A stretch of 64,000 nt of DNA from the NCBI GenBank assembly GCA_903882805.1, contig CAIRYK010000037.1, positions 1 through 64,000 of the forward strand, given 5' to 3'. Origin of the DNA: an uncultured Bacteroidota bacterium. Lineage in GTDB: Bacteria; Bacteroidota; Bacteroidia; Chitinophagales; Chitinophagaceae. The notes beneath the pieces were generated by a model, which saw nothing but the letters and a program-made list of their open reading frames with translations, did no database searches and was not told the origin of the DNA. Positions 28,779 to 38,219 of the stretch are shown piece by piece. Positions within the stretch are counted from its first letter, which is position 1. Each line of letters opens with the position of its first letter. A program made the position numbers and the translations under genes.

Positions 28779-31739
28779 TTAGACTATCGGCATAATTATT
28801 GTCACAACTGTCCATTTCAGTTGCTGATGCTCATCGCGTATTTCGCTGATTTCCAGCTTCATTTCGCGATTAAGCAAAATGCTCAGTTGCTTAATTCGCA
28901 AGCGTATATTATCAAGCCCGAATGACTCATGACCGCTTTGTTGGGGTGTTAGTTTTGCTGCATTGTGCATTCCCACACCATTATCTTTCACTTCAATATA
29001 AAGACTGCCGTTTCTATCGAAAATGCTGATGCAGATGAACCCTTCAACCGAATCGAGTGGAAAAATGCCATGCTTGATCGAGTTCTCTACCAATGGTTGC
29101 ACCAGTAATGGGGGCACCAAAATTTCAGTTAGGTCAATTTCATCATCTATATCTATTGTATAGTTTAGTCGTTCTTTAAATCGTAATTGCTCTAAACGCA
29201 GGTAATTGCGCACCAGCTCCATTTCCTTTTGCAGTGTAATGACCTCTTTCGAGATGTTGTGCATGTTTTGCCTGATAAGGTCGGCAAACACACGTAAGTA
29301 CTCATTTGCTGCAAGTTTGTCGTTACGATTTACTAAGCCTTGCACATTGTTGAGCGTATTGAAAATAAAATGCGGATTCATCAACGCGTTCAGCGCTTTG
29401 TATTCCGAACGCATAAATTTTATTTCGTTGGCGTGGTCTTTTTCACGCTTGCGTACAGCATAAGCAATCCTGTACCTTATAGCAATACCCACCAACACTA
29501 ACGACACAAGAATGCTAAGCGATATAAACCACCAGGTTGCCCAATAAGGACGCAAAATGTGCAACTTAAATACCACAGGCTCACAATAAGCGCTCGACAG
29601 ACTGCGCGCCCGTATACTAATCTCAAAATCTCCGTAACCTGAATTGATAAAATTAATCTCCTCTCCACTAATATCTCGCCAACTATGCGACTCGTTTCTG
29701 GATATGGCATATTGATAAAAGATTGAGTTGCCTGAAAAATCGATAGTGCTAAACGATACAGATAAGTTTCTTGCTTCCTGATAGGGAATTGACAGTTCAT
29801 CATTAATGAGATAAGTGCGTTTTGTAGACTTAAGGCGCGAATAAAACAACCTTGGAGGATTGGGCTGCTGCTCAAGCAGGGAAATAGGTAGCGATGTTAC
29901 ATGGCCATTTTTAAAAAAATAACAATTCACTGAATCGACACATATGGCCTCTGCCTGTAACGGAGCCAAAGGATTTTCCACTACAGTTACCCTAAATTTT
30001 TTTGTTCCGCTTTCCTCATCAACAGTGAGCAATCGGTACATGCTGTTGGTACTGATAAGCACATGCCTATCGTCGAGTCTGCAAAAATTATCCCAAATGC
30101 AGTCCTGGGCAGGCATCGTATCTGCCTTAGGCCTTCCTGCATAATCACTGAAAATCAGTAATTGATTCTGGGAGTTGTAGGCCAATAAATACTTATCGAA
30201 GAACCAGATTGACTTTAGATTGCTATGTTCGTAAGCTTTTTGTGCAATGCCCTTTCCATTTTCAATCTTGTAGAGATGTTCGGTTGTGCAGTACCAAACA
30301 GTATTGTCTGGTGCTTTAGCCATTTTAAAAATCCTGGTGACCTCCCTCGGATCATTAACTTGCCTGTATTTCAGTGAGTCGTTGGGTTTTACCTCCCTAT
30401 AATCTAACCGAAGCAAGGTATTCCCATTATTCAAATAAAGTGTGTCGGCGACGGCAACCATATTTTTAATAAAGCCGGTATTTCGGATGCCGGTTTTATA
30501 ATTACTGATTTTTAACGGACGCGCGAAGAGATTATCTATTACCGTATTTCCATATGTATAACAATTAATATACCGCCCGTTGGTGTCAATGCTAAAAGCG
30601 TGCATAGAATAAACGTCCTTCGCTTTAAGATTACTGTTGTAATCGTAAATAACGTCTATACTATCCTTGTAAATTCTATTGAGCTTGTTACCAAAAGATG
30701 TAAAAAACACCTGATTGTGTAGCGACTGTGCAAAATGAGCGGCGCCTTCATAGGCATTCAAATAGATTTTGGTTTTCAGGAAATCCTTATGCATCATATA
30801 CACCCCACGGCGAAGATCGGTAATCCAATAATTACCTTCCAGATCCTGACTAATGCAGGATACTTTATTACCGGGTAGTATTTTTATGGTGTCATTGATA
30901 ATCAAACCACTACTGACTCCGTAAAACCAACCGACTTCGTTGTGATAAACCTGATATAGTAGATTATTATCCCAAAAACCGCTATCGAATTTCCGCAACG
31001 CTTTGAAATCTTCATCGTAAAGTCCGCCTTTTGCAAGTATATAATGCTGGTTCTGGCAAAAAACCCTGCTCATATAGTCGCAACTCCCATCATATTGAAA
31101 TTTGAAGTCGGAGGATCCGATCGTTCGGGCGCCGGTAACCGAGTTAACTACTACCGACTTAACACAACTGCTTGCCTTGAAAGTATTTACACCTATTTTC
31201 TTCCAGGTCACTAAACGATACAGCAATTCGTTATCACTTAGCTCGGGAGTTTCGTAGGTATACACACTGTCGCGATATATGTTTATGAATTTAGTTTTAT
31301 CCATAAACGTAATGGTGACGCTACTGTCATCTTCTATTGTAATTGTTTTTGTAAACGAACTTGAAAAAGACATTTTCAGAAACGGCGTATTTGCATCGTT
31401 ATGAAACACGCCGTTTTCATAATAACAAAGACGACCATTATAAGTCGCCAGCCATATACGCCCTATTTTATCCTCTTTAAAGAAAAAAATCTCATTGTCG
31501 GCCAAACCATTGCGTGTTGAAAATATCTCGAATTTAAGCCCGTTATAACGCGCTATACCCTTGTCTGTAGCCAGCCACATATACCCCTTGCTGTCGCGGT
31601 AAACATTGTAGACATTATTGCTGGGCAGTCCGTCGTCGATGGTATAGTGTAGCATGGGGTAATCCTGCCCACGGACAATAGCGCTTAGCAGCATAGCCCC
31701 ACATAGCCATATAGATGCCGCTACCCTATTCATGCTCAT
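28779..31739 (-). CDS. Two-component-regulator-propeller sensor histidine kinase (Y_Y_Y plus LytS/YehU-type His kinase)
   Basis: 'TIDDGLPSNNVYNVYRDSKGYMWLATDKGIARYNG' propeller motifs; TM near 'WWFISLSILVSLVLVGIAI'; 'NPHFIFNTLNNVQGLV' PF06580-type H-box; 'LLVQPLVENSIKHGI' N-box. Confidence 0.9.
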   Translation of the reverse strand: MSMNRVAASIWLCGAMLLSAIVRGQDYPMLHYTIDDGLPSNNVYNVYRDSKGYMWLATDKGIARYNGLKFEIFSTRNGLADNEIFFFKEDKIGRIWLATYNGRLCYYENGVFHNDANTPFLKMSFSSSFTKTITIEDDSSVTITFMDKTKFINIYRDSVYTYETPELSDNELLYRLVTWKKIGVNTFKASSCVKSVVVNSVTGARTIGSSDFKFQYDGSCDYMSRVFCQNQHYILAKGGLYDEDFKALRKFDSGFWDNNLLYQVYHNEVGWFYGVSSGLIINDTIKILPGNKVSCISQDLEGNYWITDLRRGVYMMHKDFLKTKIYLNAYEGAAHFAQSLHNQVFFTSFGNKLNRIYKDSIDVIYDYNSNLKAKDVYSMHAFSIDTNGRYINCYTYGNTVIDNLFARPLKISNYKTGIRNTGFIKNMVAVADTLYLNNGNTLLRLDYREVKPNDSLKYRQVNDPREVTRIFKMAKAPDNTVWYCTTEHLYKIENGKGIAQKAYEHSNLKSIWFFDKYLLAYNSQNQLLIFSDYAGRPKADTMPAQDCIWDNFCRLDDRHVLISTNSMYRLLTVDEESGTKKFRVTVVENPLAPLQAEAICVDSVNCYFFKNGHVTSLPISLLEQQPNPPRLFYSRLKSTKRTYLINDELSIPYQEARNLSVSFSTIDFSGNSIFYQYAISRNESHSWRDISGEEINFINSGYGDFEISIRARSLSSAYCEPVVFKLHILRPYWATWWFISLSILVSLVLVGIAIRYRIAYAVRKREKDHANEIKFMRSEYKALNALMNPHFIFNTLNNVQGLVNRNDKLAANEYLRVFADLIRQNMHNISKEVITLQKEMELVRNYLRLEQLRFKERLNYTIDIDDEIDLTEILVPPLLVQPLVENSIKHGIFPLDSVEGFICISIFDRNGSLYIEVKDNGVGMHNAAKLTPQQSGHESFGLDNIRLRIKQLSILLNREMKLEISEIRDEHQQLKWTVVTIIMPIV

Positions 31740-32529
31740 ATTTGTTGCTGCGCAAAAAGTCTATAAGTTGAGTGAAACGACGGCGACTAACCGGCAATGT
31801 GCTACAATTGGCAACCGATACCGTAATGTTTTCATCTTTGTGTATTTTTTTAAGATGAATACAGTTAACAAGGTAGGACCTGTGAATTCTAAAAAAAAGG
31901 TCAATTGGTAACAACTCCTCATAATCGGCAATAGAAATACTCATTACCATGTCTTTCACTACACCATTTTTCGAAAATACAACCTTAGCATAGCTACCTT
32001 GAGCTTCTATGAAATATATTTCTTTAAAATCAACTATTTCTATCGTGTTATTATCACGTAGTGTAAGGCGCTGTTGCTTGACCTTGCTGATTACCTGACT
32101 GGAAATTTCCTGATAGGCCTGAGCATTATCGGCTAGTAAATGACGGTATTTAATCTTTTCCTGCAGCTTCAGAACAGCATTACGCAACTCTGAGATGCTT
32201 ATGGGCTTGAGTATATAATCAACCGCATTCAGTTTAAAAGCTCTAATTGCATACTCATCATAAGCAGTAACAAACACCACTTCAAAGCTAATGGGCGCAA
32301 TCCTTTCTAAAAAGTGAAAAGCGTTTTCGTTAGGCATCTCAATGTCCATAAACACAGCATCGGGACGCAGTGCATTTATTTGTTTTTCCGCCTCCTTGGT
32401 ATTATTGTATTTCCCTAAGACATTAATTGTAACATCTACATATTCGCGTAGCATGTTTTCCAGATTGTCGCAGGCTTCCTGTTCATCGTCAACAATCATT
32501 ACATTCAATACGCCAGAACCAGATATCAT
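31726..32529 (-). CDS. LytR/AlgR-family response regulator (REC + LytTR)
   Basis: 'MIVDDEQEACDNL', 'DAVFMDIEMPNENAF', 'AVDYILKPI', C-terminal LytTR 'FFRIHRSYLVNCIHLKKI'; 14-bp overlap with the kinase gene. Confidence 0.93.
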   Translation of the reverse strand: MISGSGVLNVMIVDDEQEACDNLENMLREYVDVTINVLGKYNNTKEAEKQINALRPDAVFMDIEMPNENAFHFLERIAPISFEVVFVTAYDEYAIRAFKLNAVDYILKPISISELRNAVLKLQEKIKYRHLLADNAQAYQEISSQVISKVKQQRLTLRDNNTIEIVDFKEIYFIEAQGSYAKVVFSKNGVVKDMVMSISIADYEELLPIDLFFRIHRSYLVNCIHLKKIHKDENITVSVANCSTLPVSRRRFTQLIDFLRSNKYEHE

Positions 32530-32590
32530 GCCGGTAAGATTTGAGGTCTACAACCTACGATAATATTTGCATAATTTGTACAATTAGCTG

Positions 32591-33577
32591 TTAGCCTGCA
32601 TGTTGATGTTTAAAAAACTCGACCGTAATTTTAAGACCATCCAGAAATTGCTGCGTAGGTTGATACCCAAGTAAGCGGCGTGCCTTAGAAATATCGGCAA
32701 GCGAATCGCGTATATCGCCCGTGCGGGGCTCGCGGTAAATAGCCGGGTGTTCGATACCCAATTGCTTACCGATAGCGTCGTAAAGAAAATTGACCGAAAA
32801 ATTAGCGCCTACGGCCACATTATACACCTGACCAAAGGCGTCGGGATTATCTGTCAGCATACCGCGTACATTAGCCTGAACGGCATTTTCAACAAACGTA
32901 AAGTCTCTCGTTTGCTCGCCATCGCCGTTTATATAAACAGGAGTGCGGTTGATAATGCCAGATACAAACAAAGGTATAACGGCAGCATAGGGACCATTAG
33001 GATCCTGACGAGGGCCAAAAACATTGAAGTACCTCAATCCTACCACTTTCATACCATACAGGTCGCCAAAAACACCTGCGTAAAGCTCGTTGGTCTTTTT
33101 AGTAACTGCGTAAGGCGATAACAAATTACCGGTTCTATGCTCAACCTTTGGTAGATTGGGCTCGTCGCCATATACCGACGACGAAGACGCATACACGAAC
33201 GAATGCACACCGGCATCGCGAGCTGCTTTTATCATGTGCAGGAAGCCCGTAATATTCACTTCATTTGTAGTTACCGGGTCTTTTACAGAACGCGGCACCG
33301 AGCCCAAAGCAGCCTGATGCGTTACATGATGTATACCATCGCATGCCAAACGACAACTCGCTTCATCGCGAATATCGCCAAGTATAAATTCGTATTGAGG
33401 GTAACGCTTAAATAAATCGACATTCGATTGTAATCCTGTAGACAGATTATCGAGTACCCTAACTTTACCGGCGCCATTGTTCAATAAATAAGCAACAATG
33501 TGGGACCCTATAAAGCCTGCGCCGCCGGTTACTAAAAAGTATTTGCCCGAAATATCTGTATGATGAAAAGCAGTCAT
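32591..33577 (-). CDS. NAD-dependent epimerase/dehydratase (extended SDR, UDP-sugar 4-epimerase-like)
   Basis: 'FLVTGGAGFIGSHIVAYLL', 'YASSSSVYGD', 'YAVTKKTNELY', 'GLRYFNVFGPRQDPNGPYAAVIPLF'. Confidence 0.9.
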   Translation of the reverse strand: MTAFHHTDISGKYFLVTGGAGFIGSHIVAYLLNNGAGKVRVLDNLSTGLQSNVDLFKRYPQYEFILGDIRDEASCRLACDGIHHVTHQAALGSVPRSVKDPVTTNEVNITGFLHMIKAARDAGVHSFVYASSSSVYGDEPNLPKVEHRTGNLLSPYAVTKKTNELYAGVFGDLYGMKVVGLRYFNVFGPRQDPNGPYAAVIPLFVSGIINRTPVYINGDGEQTRDFTFVENAVQANVRGMLTDNPDAFGQVYNVAVGANFSVNFLYDAIGKQLGIEHPAIYREPRTGDIRDSLADISKARRLLGYQPTQQFLDGLKITVEFFKHQHAG

Positions 33578-33619
33578 TAAATGAATGAGGATTGGGTAAA
33601 TTAATAAATAATGATAACA

Positions 33620-33654
33620 GAAAAAAGACCGTTCCACTTAGTGTACGGTCTTCA
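33620..33654 (-). terminator. Stem-loop terminator of the epimerase gene
   Basis: GAAAAAAGACCGT-tccacttagtgt-ACGGTCTTC; T-tract on the minus strand. Confidence 0.75.
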
Positions 33655-33816
33655 TTCAGTTATTGAATGCTGTAAGTGAACTATTGTGCGTACCAACCAC
33701 AGTTTTAGAGAATAGCGCATATACCGAATGTGCAAAAATTATTGCCGAACAATAAATGTAATTTTCCCCAAACACCTTGGCAGTATCGCATTACAACAAC
33801 ATTGCTAAGCAGGTAA

Positions 33817-33933
33817 TTAAGCTTTTTTCGCTTCTTTTGAAGTCGCTTTCTTTGCAATTCTAGCCAGGCGTGATTTGCCAAAGCTGCCCATTGATATCTT
33901 ACCGCGTTTCGTACGTTTATCGCCTCTTCCCAT
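33817..33933 (-). CDS. 30S ribosomal protein THX (S31e/THX family), 38 aa
   Basis: Manual translation of the minus strand: MGRGDKRTKRGKISMGSFGKSRLARIAKKATSKEAKKA*. Too short for the supplied ORF track. Confidence 0.85.
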   Translation of the reverse strand: MGRGDKRTKRGKISMGSFGKSRLARIAKKATSKEAKKA

Positions 33934-33961
33934 GATTACTTTTTGTTTAAGATGCAAACAT

Positions 33962-33998
33962 AAAAAAAAGCAAGGAATTTTCCGCTTCCTTGCCTTTG
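33962..33998 (-). terminator. Stem-loop between the HU gene and the THX gene
   Basis: GCAAGGAA-ttttccgc-TTCCTTGC followed by TTTTTTTTA on the minus strand. Confidence 0.75.
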
Positions 33999-34013
33999 TT
34001 TCTTTATCTATTC

Positions 34014-34295
34014 CTATGTTAATGAGCCAATTGTTTCTGAAAACTCTTTTCCAGCCTTAAATTTAGGCACTTTTCGAGCCTTAATTTTTATTATTGTTTT
34101 TTCGCGAGGATTACGACCGTTGCGCTCGGCGCGCTCTGAAACCGAGAAGGTGCCAAAGCCTACTAAGGTAACACGATCGCCTTGTTTGAGGGCGTCTACC
34201 ACTGCAGATGTAAATGAATTGAGCGCTTCATTTGCCTGCAGTTTTGTAATTCCCACATCTTTTGAAATTTTGTCAATTAATTCGGCTTTGTTCAT
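34014..34295 (-). CDS. HU family DNA-binding protein
   Basis: MNKAELIDKISKDVGITKLQANEAL...GDRVTLVGFGTFSVSERAERNGRNPREKTIIKIKARKVPKFKAGKE. Confidence 0.95.
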   Translation of the reverse strand: MNKAELIDKISKDVGITKLQANEALNSFTSAVVDALKQGDRVTLVGFGTFSVSERAERNGRNPREKTIIKIKARKVPKFKAGKEFSETIGSLT

Positions 34296-34503
34296 AATCT
34301 TTCGTTTTTGAGTAATGACTGTTTGAGGATACAACAAATATACTCCGATTTGCAAGAAAATCAAATATTTTAAATAGCATTTTTACACGAAAAGTATTGC
34401 CTGTAGCTCACCAAAAAAATTTGTTAACACATTTCTATCCGCCTAAAACAACAGCTTTTCGTAGTAATGCTGACCATCTATTCTGAGTTAATGATTTACA
34501 GAA

Positions 34504-34806
34504 TTATACAATCTCCATTACCGTTCGGAATGCTACAAACTGTCCGCCAAACCTTGTATTGGCTTTTTCTCTCATACTGTTCGCATGCTCGTCAATGTAA
34601 GTATCGTATTCGGTAAGACTATTGCAAAAATACTGGGCGGCAAATGTTACGCCATCGCCCTCATCCTGCTGAAGCAGCCTGCATAATCTTGCATCTACAA
34701 ACAATCCGGTAGACATCAGGTCGGGAATATGTTCTTCCTTCATCCATTTAACCCAGTCGTCGACAACTGGCGAATTTACCTTAATGGTAACATTATAAAT
34801 GATCAT
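34504..34806 (-). CDS. DUF4286 family protein
   Basis: 'MIIYNVTIKVNSPVVDDWVKWMKEEHIPDLMSTGLF...' matches remembered family character. Confidence 0.75.
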   Translation of the reverse strand: MIIYNVTIKVNSPVVDDWVKWMKEEHIPDLMSTGLFVDARLCRLLQQDEGDGVTFAAQYFCNSLTEYDTYIDEHANSMREKANTRFGGQFVAFRTVMEIV

Positions 34807-34873
34807 AGCTATGTATTTTAATTAAAAAAACTGATGATTTCCTTTAAGGGCAATCTGATAAATACTGCATCGG

Positions 34874-35809
34874 CTACCACTTCTTCTCTTCTATACTCTC
34901 TAAAATAGCAGCATAACTCAAGTACCGCTCTTCCGATATTTTCCCGTCCCTGACAGCTTGCATTACTGCGCACCCGGGCTCATTGAGATGACTGCAATTA
35001 TTAAACTTACAATTCCCCATTACCAACTTCATTTCGGGAAAGTACTGCGACAATTCCTCTTTTTTAAAATCGATAAGCCCGAACTCTTTAACCCCAGGAG
35101 TATCTATTATAGCGCCGCCGCCGGGCAAATTGAACATCTCTGCAAATGTTGTTGTGTGTTGCCCCTTGCCGCTCCATCCCGACACAACATTAGTACGAAT
35201 GCCTATGCCAGGTATAAACTGATTAATCAATGTGCTCTTGCCCACACCTGAATGTCCGCTGAATAATGTTGTTCGACCTTTGATAAGCGTGGCAAGATCA
35301 GTGAGCGACTCAGGATCGTTTGCCGATACCGGATAAAAACCATAACCGGCGGCTGTATATATTTCGCGCCAGCGCTCTAACACTGGTCTGTGCTTTTCTT
35401 TTATCAAATCTGATTTGTTGACAACCAGTATAGCCGGTATATGGTATGCCTCGGCGGTTATCAGAAACCTGTCTATAAAGCCTGTTGAGGTGCGCGGATC
35501 GGCGATTGAAGCTACTAGTAGAGCAAGGTCTATATTTGCAGCAATTATGTGCTTCTGATTCTTGTTGTGGGGCGATACGCGCACCATATAGTTGTTGCGC
35601 TGAACCACCCCCGTAATCATTGCTGTTTTTATGGCGTCGTCCTCAATATCCATAAACACTGTGTCGCCCACAGCTACCGGATTGGTTGAGGAAATGCCTT
35701 CATCTATTTTAAGCTTCCCCTTAATCCTCGCATTCCAAAAAACGCCTTCAGGGTCTTGCACTGAATACCAGCTACCCGTCGATTTATAAATTACCCCCTG
35801 CATGGCCAT
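34874..35809 (-). CDS. rsgA: Ribosome small subunit-dependent GTPase A
   Basis: Circularly permuted GTPase: 'VVNKSDL' (G4) precedes 'GHSGVGKSTLIN' (G1) and 'DTPGVKEFG' (G3); C-terminal zinc site 'CKFNNCSHLNEPGCAV'. Confidence 0.95.
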   Translation of the reverse strand: MAMQGVIYKSTGSWYSVQDPEGVFWNARIKGKLKIDEGISSTNPVAVGDTVFMDIEDDAIKTAMITGVVQRNNYMVRVSPHNKNQKHIIAANIDLALLVASIADPRTSTGFIDRFLITAEAYHIPAILVVNKSDLIKEKHRPVLERWREIYTAAGYGFYPVSANDPESLTDLATLIKGRTTLFSGHSGVGKSTLINQFIPGIGIRTNVVSGWSGKGQHTTTFAEMFNLPGGGAIIDTPGVKEFGLIDFKKEELSQYFPEMKLVMGNCKFNNCSHLNEPGCAVMQAVRDGKISEERYLSYAAILESIEEKKW

Positions 35810-35954
35810 AATATCTGTATTCAGTCTCCATCGGCAATGTTGTTGCGCATAAAAATGTAAAAGTAATGCCAATAGCGTTATCAAATTGCGATAGCAGCTA
35901 CAATAAAACGCAAAATGTGATGAAATGAACTGATGTAGGTGACCGGGATTAGCA

Positions 35955-36440
35955 TCAGGGCTTTGCTACATCGAAGTAACCGTTGGTAACGCTAATGGTA
36001 TCGGCAACAAAATCGAACGTACCTACAAGCGCATAAGGATTTATGGCTGTGGTAATATTAATTTGACCAGAAGTGGCGTAAAACCTCGTGCTACCCCTGT
36101 AGTAAGTAGCTGTGATATAGGGCGGATTGACAGGATACAAACCCGGACCGGAATAATCTGAAATAGTAAACTTTATGGTAGAGTTAAAGGCAGTTTCGTG
36201 CTTTGTGGCAGTTATCAATAAATCTACTATGCCTCTGTCATTTCCTGAGTACTTTACATTATACCCAAATGCAGAGTCTGTTTTCCATTCCTGTCCGTTG
36301 ATAGTAGCATACATGGTTACTGTCGAGTCGCGGTTGTTGTCGGGCTGAGCGCTTTTTGCATTTGCCGGCCCTTTAGCCTTGGAACACCCAAATAAAGCAA
36401 TAATAACTACAACAAGAAAACCCTGAATATACTTTTTCAT
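35955..36440 (-). CDS. Hypothetical lipoprotein
   Basis: 'FLVVVIIALFGCSKAKG' lipobox; beta-rich; C-terminus 'FDFVADTISVTNGYFDVAKP'. Confidence 0.6.
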   Translation of the reverse strand: MKKYIQGFLVVVIIALFGCSKAKGPANAKSAQPDNNRDSTVTMYATINGQEWKTDSAFGYNVKYSGNDRGIVDLLITATKHETAFNSTIKFTISDYSGPGLYPVNPPYITATYYRGSTRFYATSGQINITTAINPYALVGTFDFVADTISVTNGYFDVAKP

Positions 36441-36528
36441 AAAGACAAAAAGATTGGTATTGTTACAAGCAGCAGCGCAATACTACAAGTACATACAACA
36501 ACGAAAAAGCTACAGATTTATTATGATA

Positions 36529-36999
36529 TTACATGCCCGGCTTACCTACATTAAAGTTGCCATCGGTAATAGCCTGATCATCTACAGTGGTGAAAGAAAA
36601 ATAACCTATGATGCTGTTTGGCGTGATCTTAGTAATAGACACAATACCGCCAGCGGCATCGCTACGCACACCGGAATGCAGATAGTAAGCATGTGCATAA
36701 CCCTGCGCCATAGAAAACAAACCTGTAACGCCACGGTAGTTATTGATAACTAATACCATCTTATCGCGAGGATAAGCCTGATCGTTGCTATTGCCGGTAA
36801 TGATAAGTGTAGTAGATGTATCGTTTACTTGAGAATCTAAAGTGGAAGGAACTATACTTGCAGCCGTAAAGTTGTAAGAACCTATGTTAGCTGTCATAGA
36901 CGGTGTAATAGTAGTGACCATAGGGCCGTTTTTGATACAGCTACTGAACATTGCGGTCACGCCTGCAAATACCATTAATGCGATAATGCCTTTCTTCAT
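36529..36999 (-). CDS. Hypothetical lipoprotein, likely paralog of the 35955-36440 gene
   Basis: 'MVFAGVTAMFSSCIKNGP' lipobox; C-terminus 'GYFSFTTVDDQAITDGNFNVGKPGM'. Confidence 0.6.
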   Translation of the reverse strand: MKKGIIALMVFAGVTAMFSSCIKNGPMVTTITPSMTANIGSYNFTAASIVPSTLDSQVNDTSTTLIITGNSNDQAYPRDKMVLVINNYRGVTGLFSMAQGYAHAYYLHSGVRSDAAGGIVSITKITPNSIIGYFSFTTVDDQAITDGNFNVGKPGM

Positions 37000-37397
37000 A
37001 CTTCGATATTTCCGCTAAGATAATTCAAAATTATCCTAAAAATCAAACTTTGGGCACAAAACCTTGTTTATGCTCATTTCGATGCAGTTTTTGACCATAC
37101 AAAGGCGAACAAACAACCTGTCAAAAAAAGATATAAGCAGGGATGTTTAACGACGCTAATGAAGCGCGCCAAAAAATAGGATCACAGTACTACTTCAGGA
37201 AACGAGAACAATGACAGCTATGTACACTACAGCAACCTACTGACCTATGCAGCGGTAACGACGCAAAAAAAAAGTCCCAACCAGGAACGGTAAAGGACTG
37301 TATTTTGAGTAATGAAACAACTGCAGACAGGCCTTTCACATGCAACAAATAAAACATTCAATGCAGTTAAATTCGCGTTAAACTGCATATACATATT

Positions 37398-37426
37398 TTG
37401 TTGCCATTGGGTACAACCTATTTTTG
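37398..37426 (+). promoter_or_regulatory. Bacteroidota-type promoter for uppS-bamA-ompH operon
   Basis: TTG (37398-37400) - N18 - TATTTTTG (37419-37426), matching -33 TTG / -7 TAnnTTTG. Confidence 0.65.
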
Positions 37427-37457
37427 TACCTTCGCACACTTTTCGTAAAGTATCTCA

Positions 37458-38219
37458 ATGGAAATATTGGATTCAATTGATCGTAACAAGCTGCCCAGGC
37501 ATATAGCCATAATAATGGATGGCAACGGACGCTGGGCGCGCGAACGTGGCGAAGACAGGGTATACGGCCACTACGAGGGTGTGATAAGTGTGCGCGAAAT
37601 AGTAAATGCCTGCGGCGAAATAGGGATAGAATACCTGACGCTTTACGCGTTTTCGGCCGAAAACTGGAACCGTCCAAAACAGGAAGTAGACGCACTCATG
37701 GAGCTACTGGTAAACACTATACGAAAGGAAATAGAAGACCTGAAAAAGAACAACGTAAAGCTGCATATCATAGGCGACTTTGAAAGCCTTCCGGCTATTT
37801 GCCAGAAAGAGCTCAACGAAGCAAAAGAAATAACAGCCCACAATACCGGACTGAACCTGATATTGGCGTTGAGCTACAGCTCGCGACAGGAAATAGTGGA
37901 AGCTACCCGAAAAATTGCTGAAAAAGTTGCGGCGGGAACAATGAAGCCGGAAGATATCGGCTTCGAAACTTTTGAACAGCATTTGTATACTTCAGCATTC
38001 CCCGACCCAGAATTGATGATAAGGACGAGCGGAGAATACAGAATAAGCAATTATTTGCTGTATCAGCTCGCCTATGCCGAACTCTACTTTACGAATGTGC
38101 ATTGGCCCGATTTTCGTAAAAACAACCTAATAGAAGCGTTGCTCAACTACCAGCAGCGTGAACGCCGTTTTGGCAAAACCAGTGAACAAATACAAACGAA
38201 CACCCCCCAACATGCATAG
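37458..38219 (+). CDS. uppS: Isoprenyl transferase (undecaprenyl diphosphate synthase)
   Basis: 'HIAIIMDGNGRWARERG', 'TLYAFSAENWNRP', 'ELMIRTSGEYRISNYLLYQLAYAELYF'. Confidence 0.95.
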   Translation: MEILDSIDRNKLPRHIAIIMDGNGRWARERGEDRVYGHYEGVISVREIVNACGEIGIEYLTLYAFSAENWNRPKQEVDALMELLVNTIRKEIEDLKKNNVKLHIIGDFESLPAICQKELNEAKEITAHNTGLNLILALSYSSRQEIVEATRKIAEKVAAGTMKPEDIGFETFEQHLYTSAFPDPELMIRTSGEYRISNYLLYQLAYAELYFTNVHWPDFRKNNLIEALLNYQQRERRFGKTSEQIQTNTPQHA

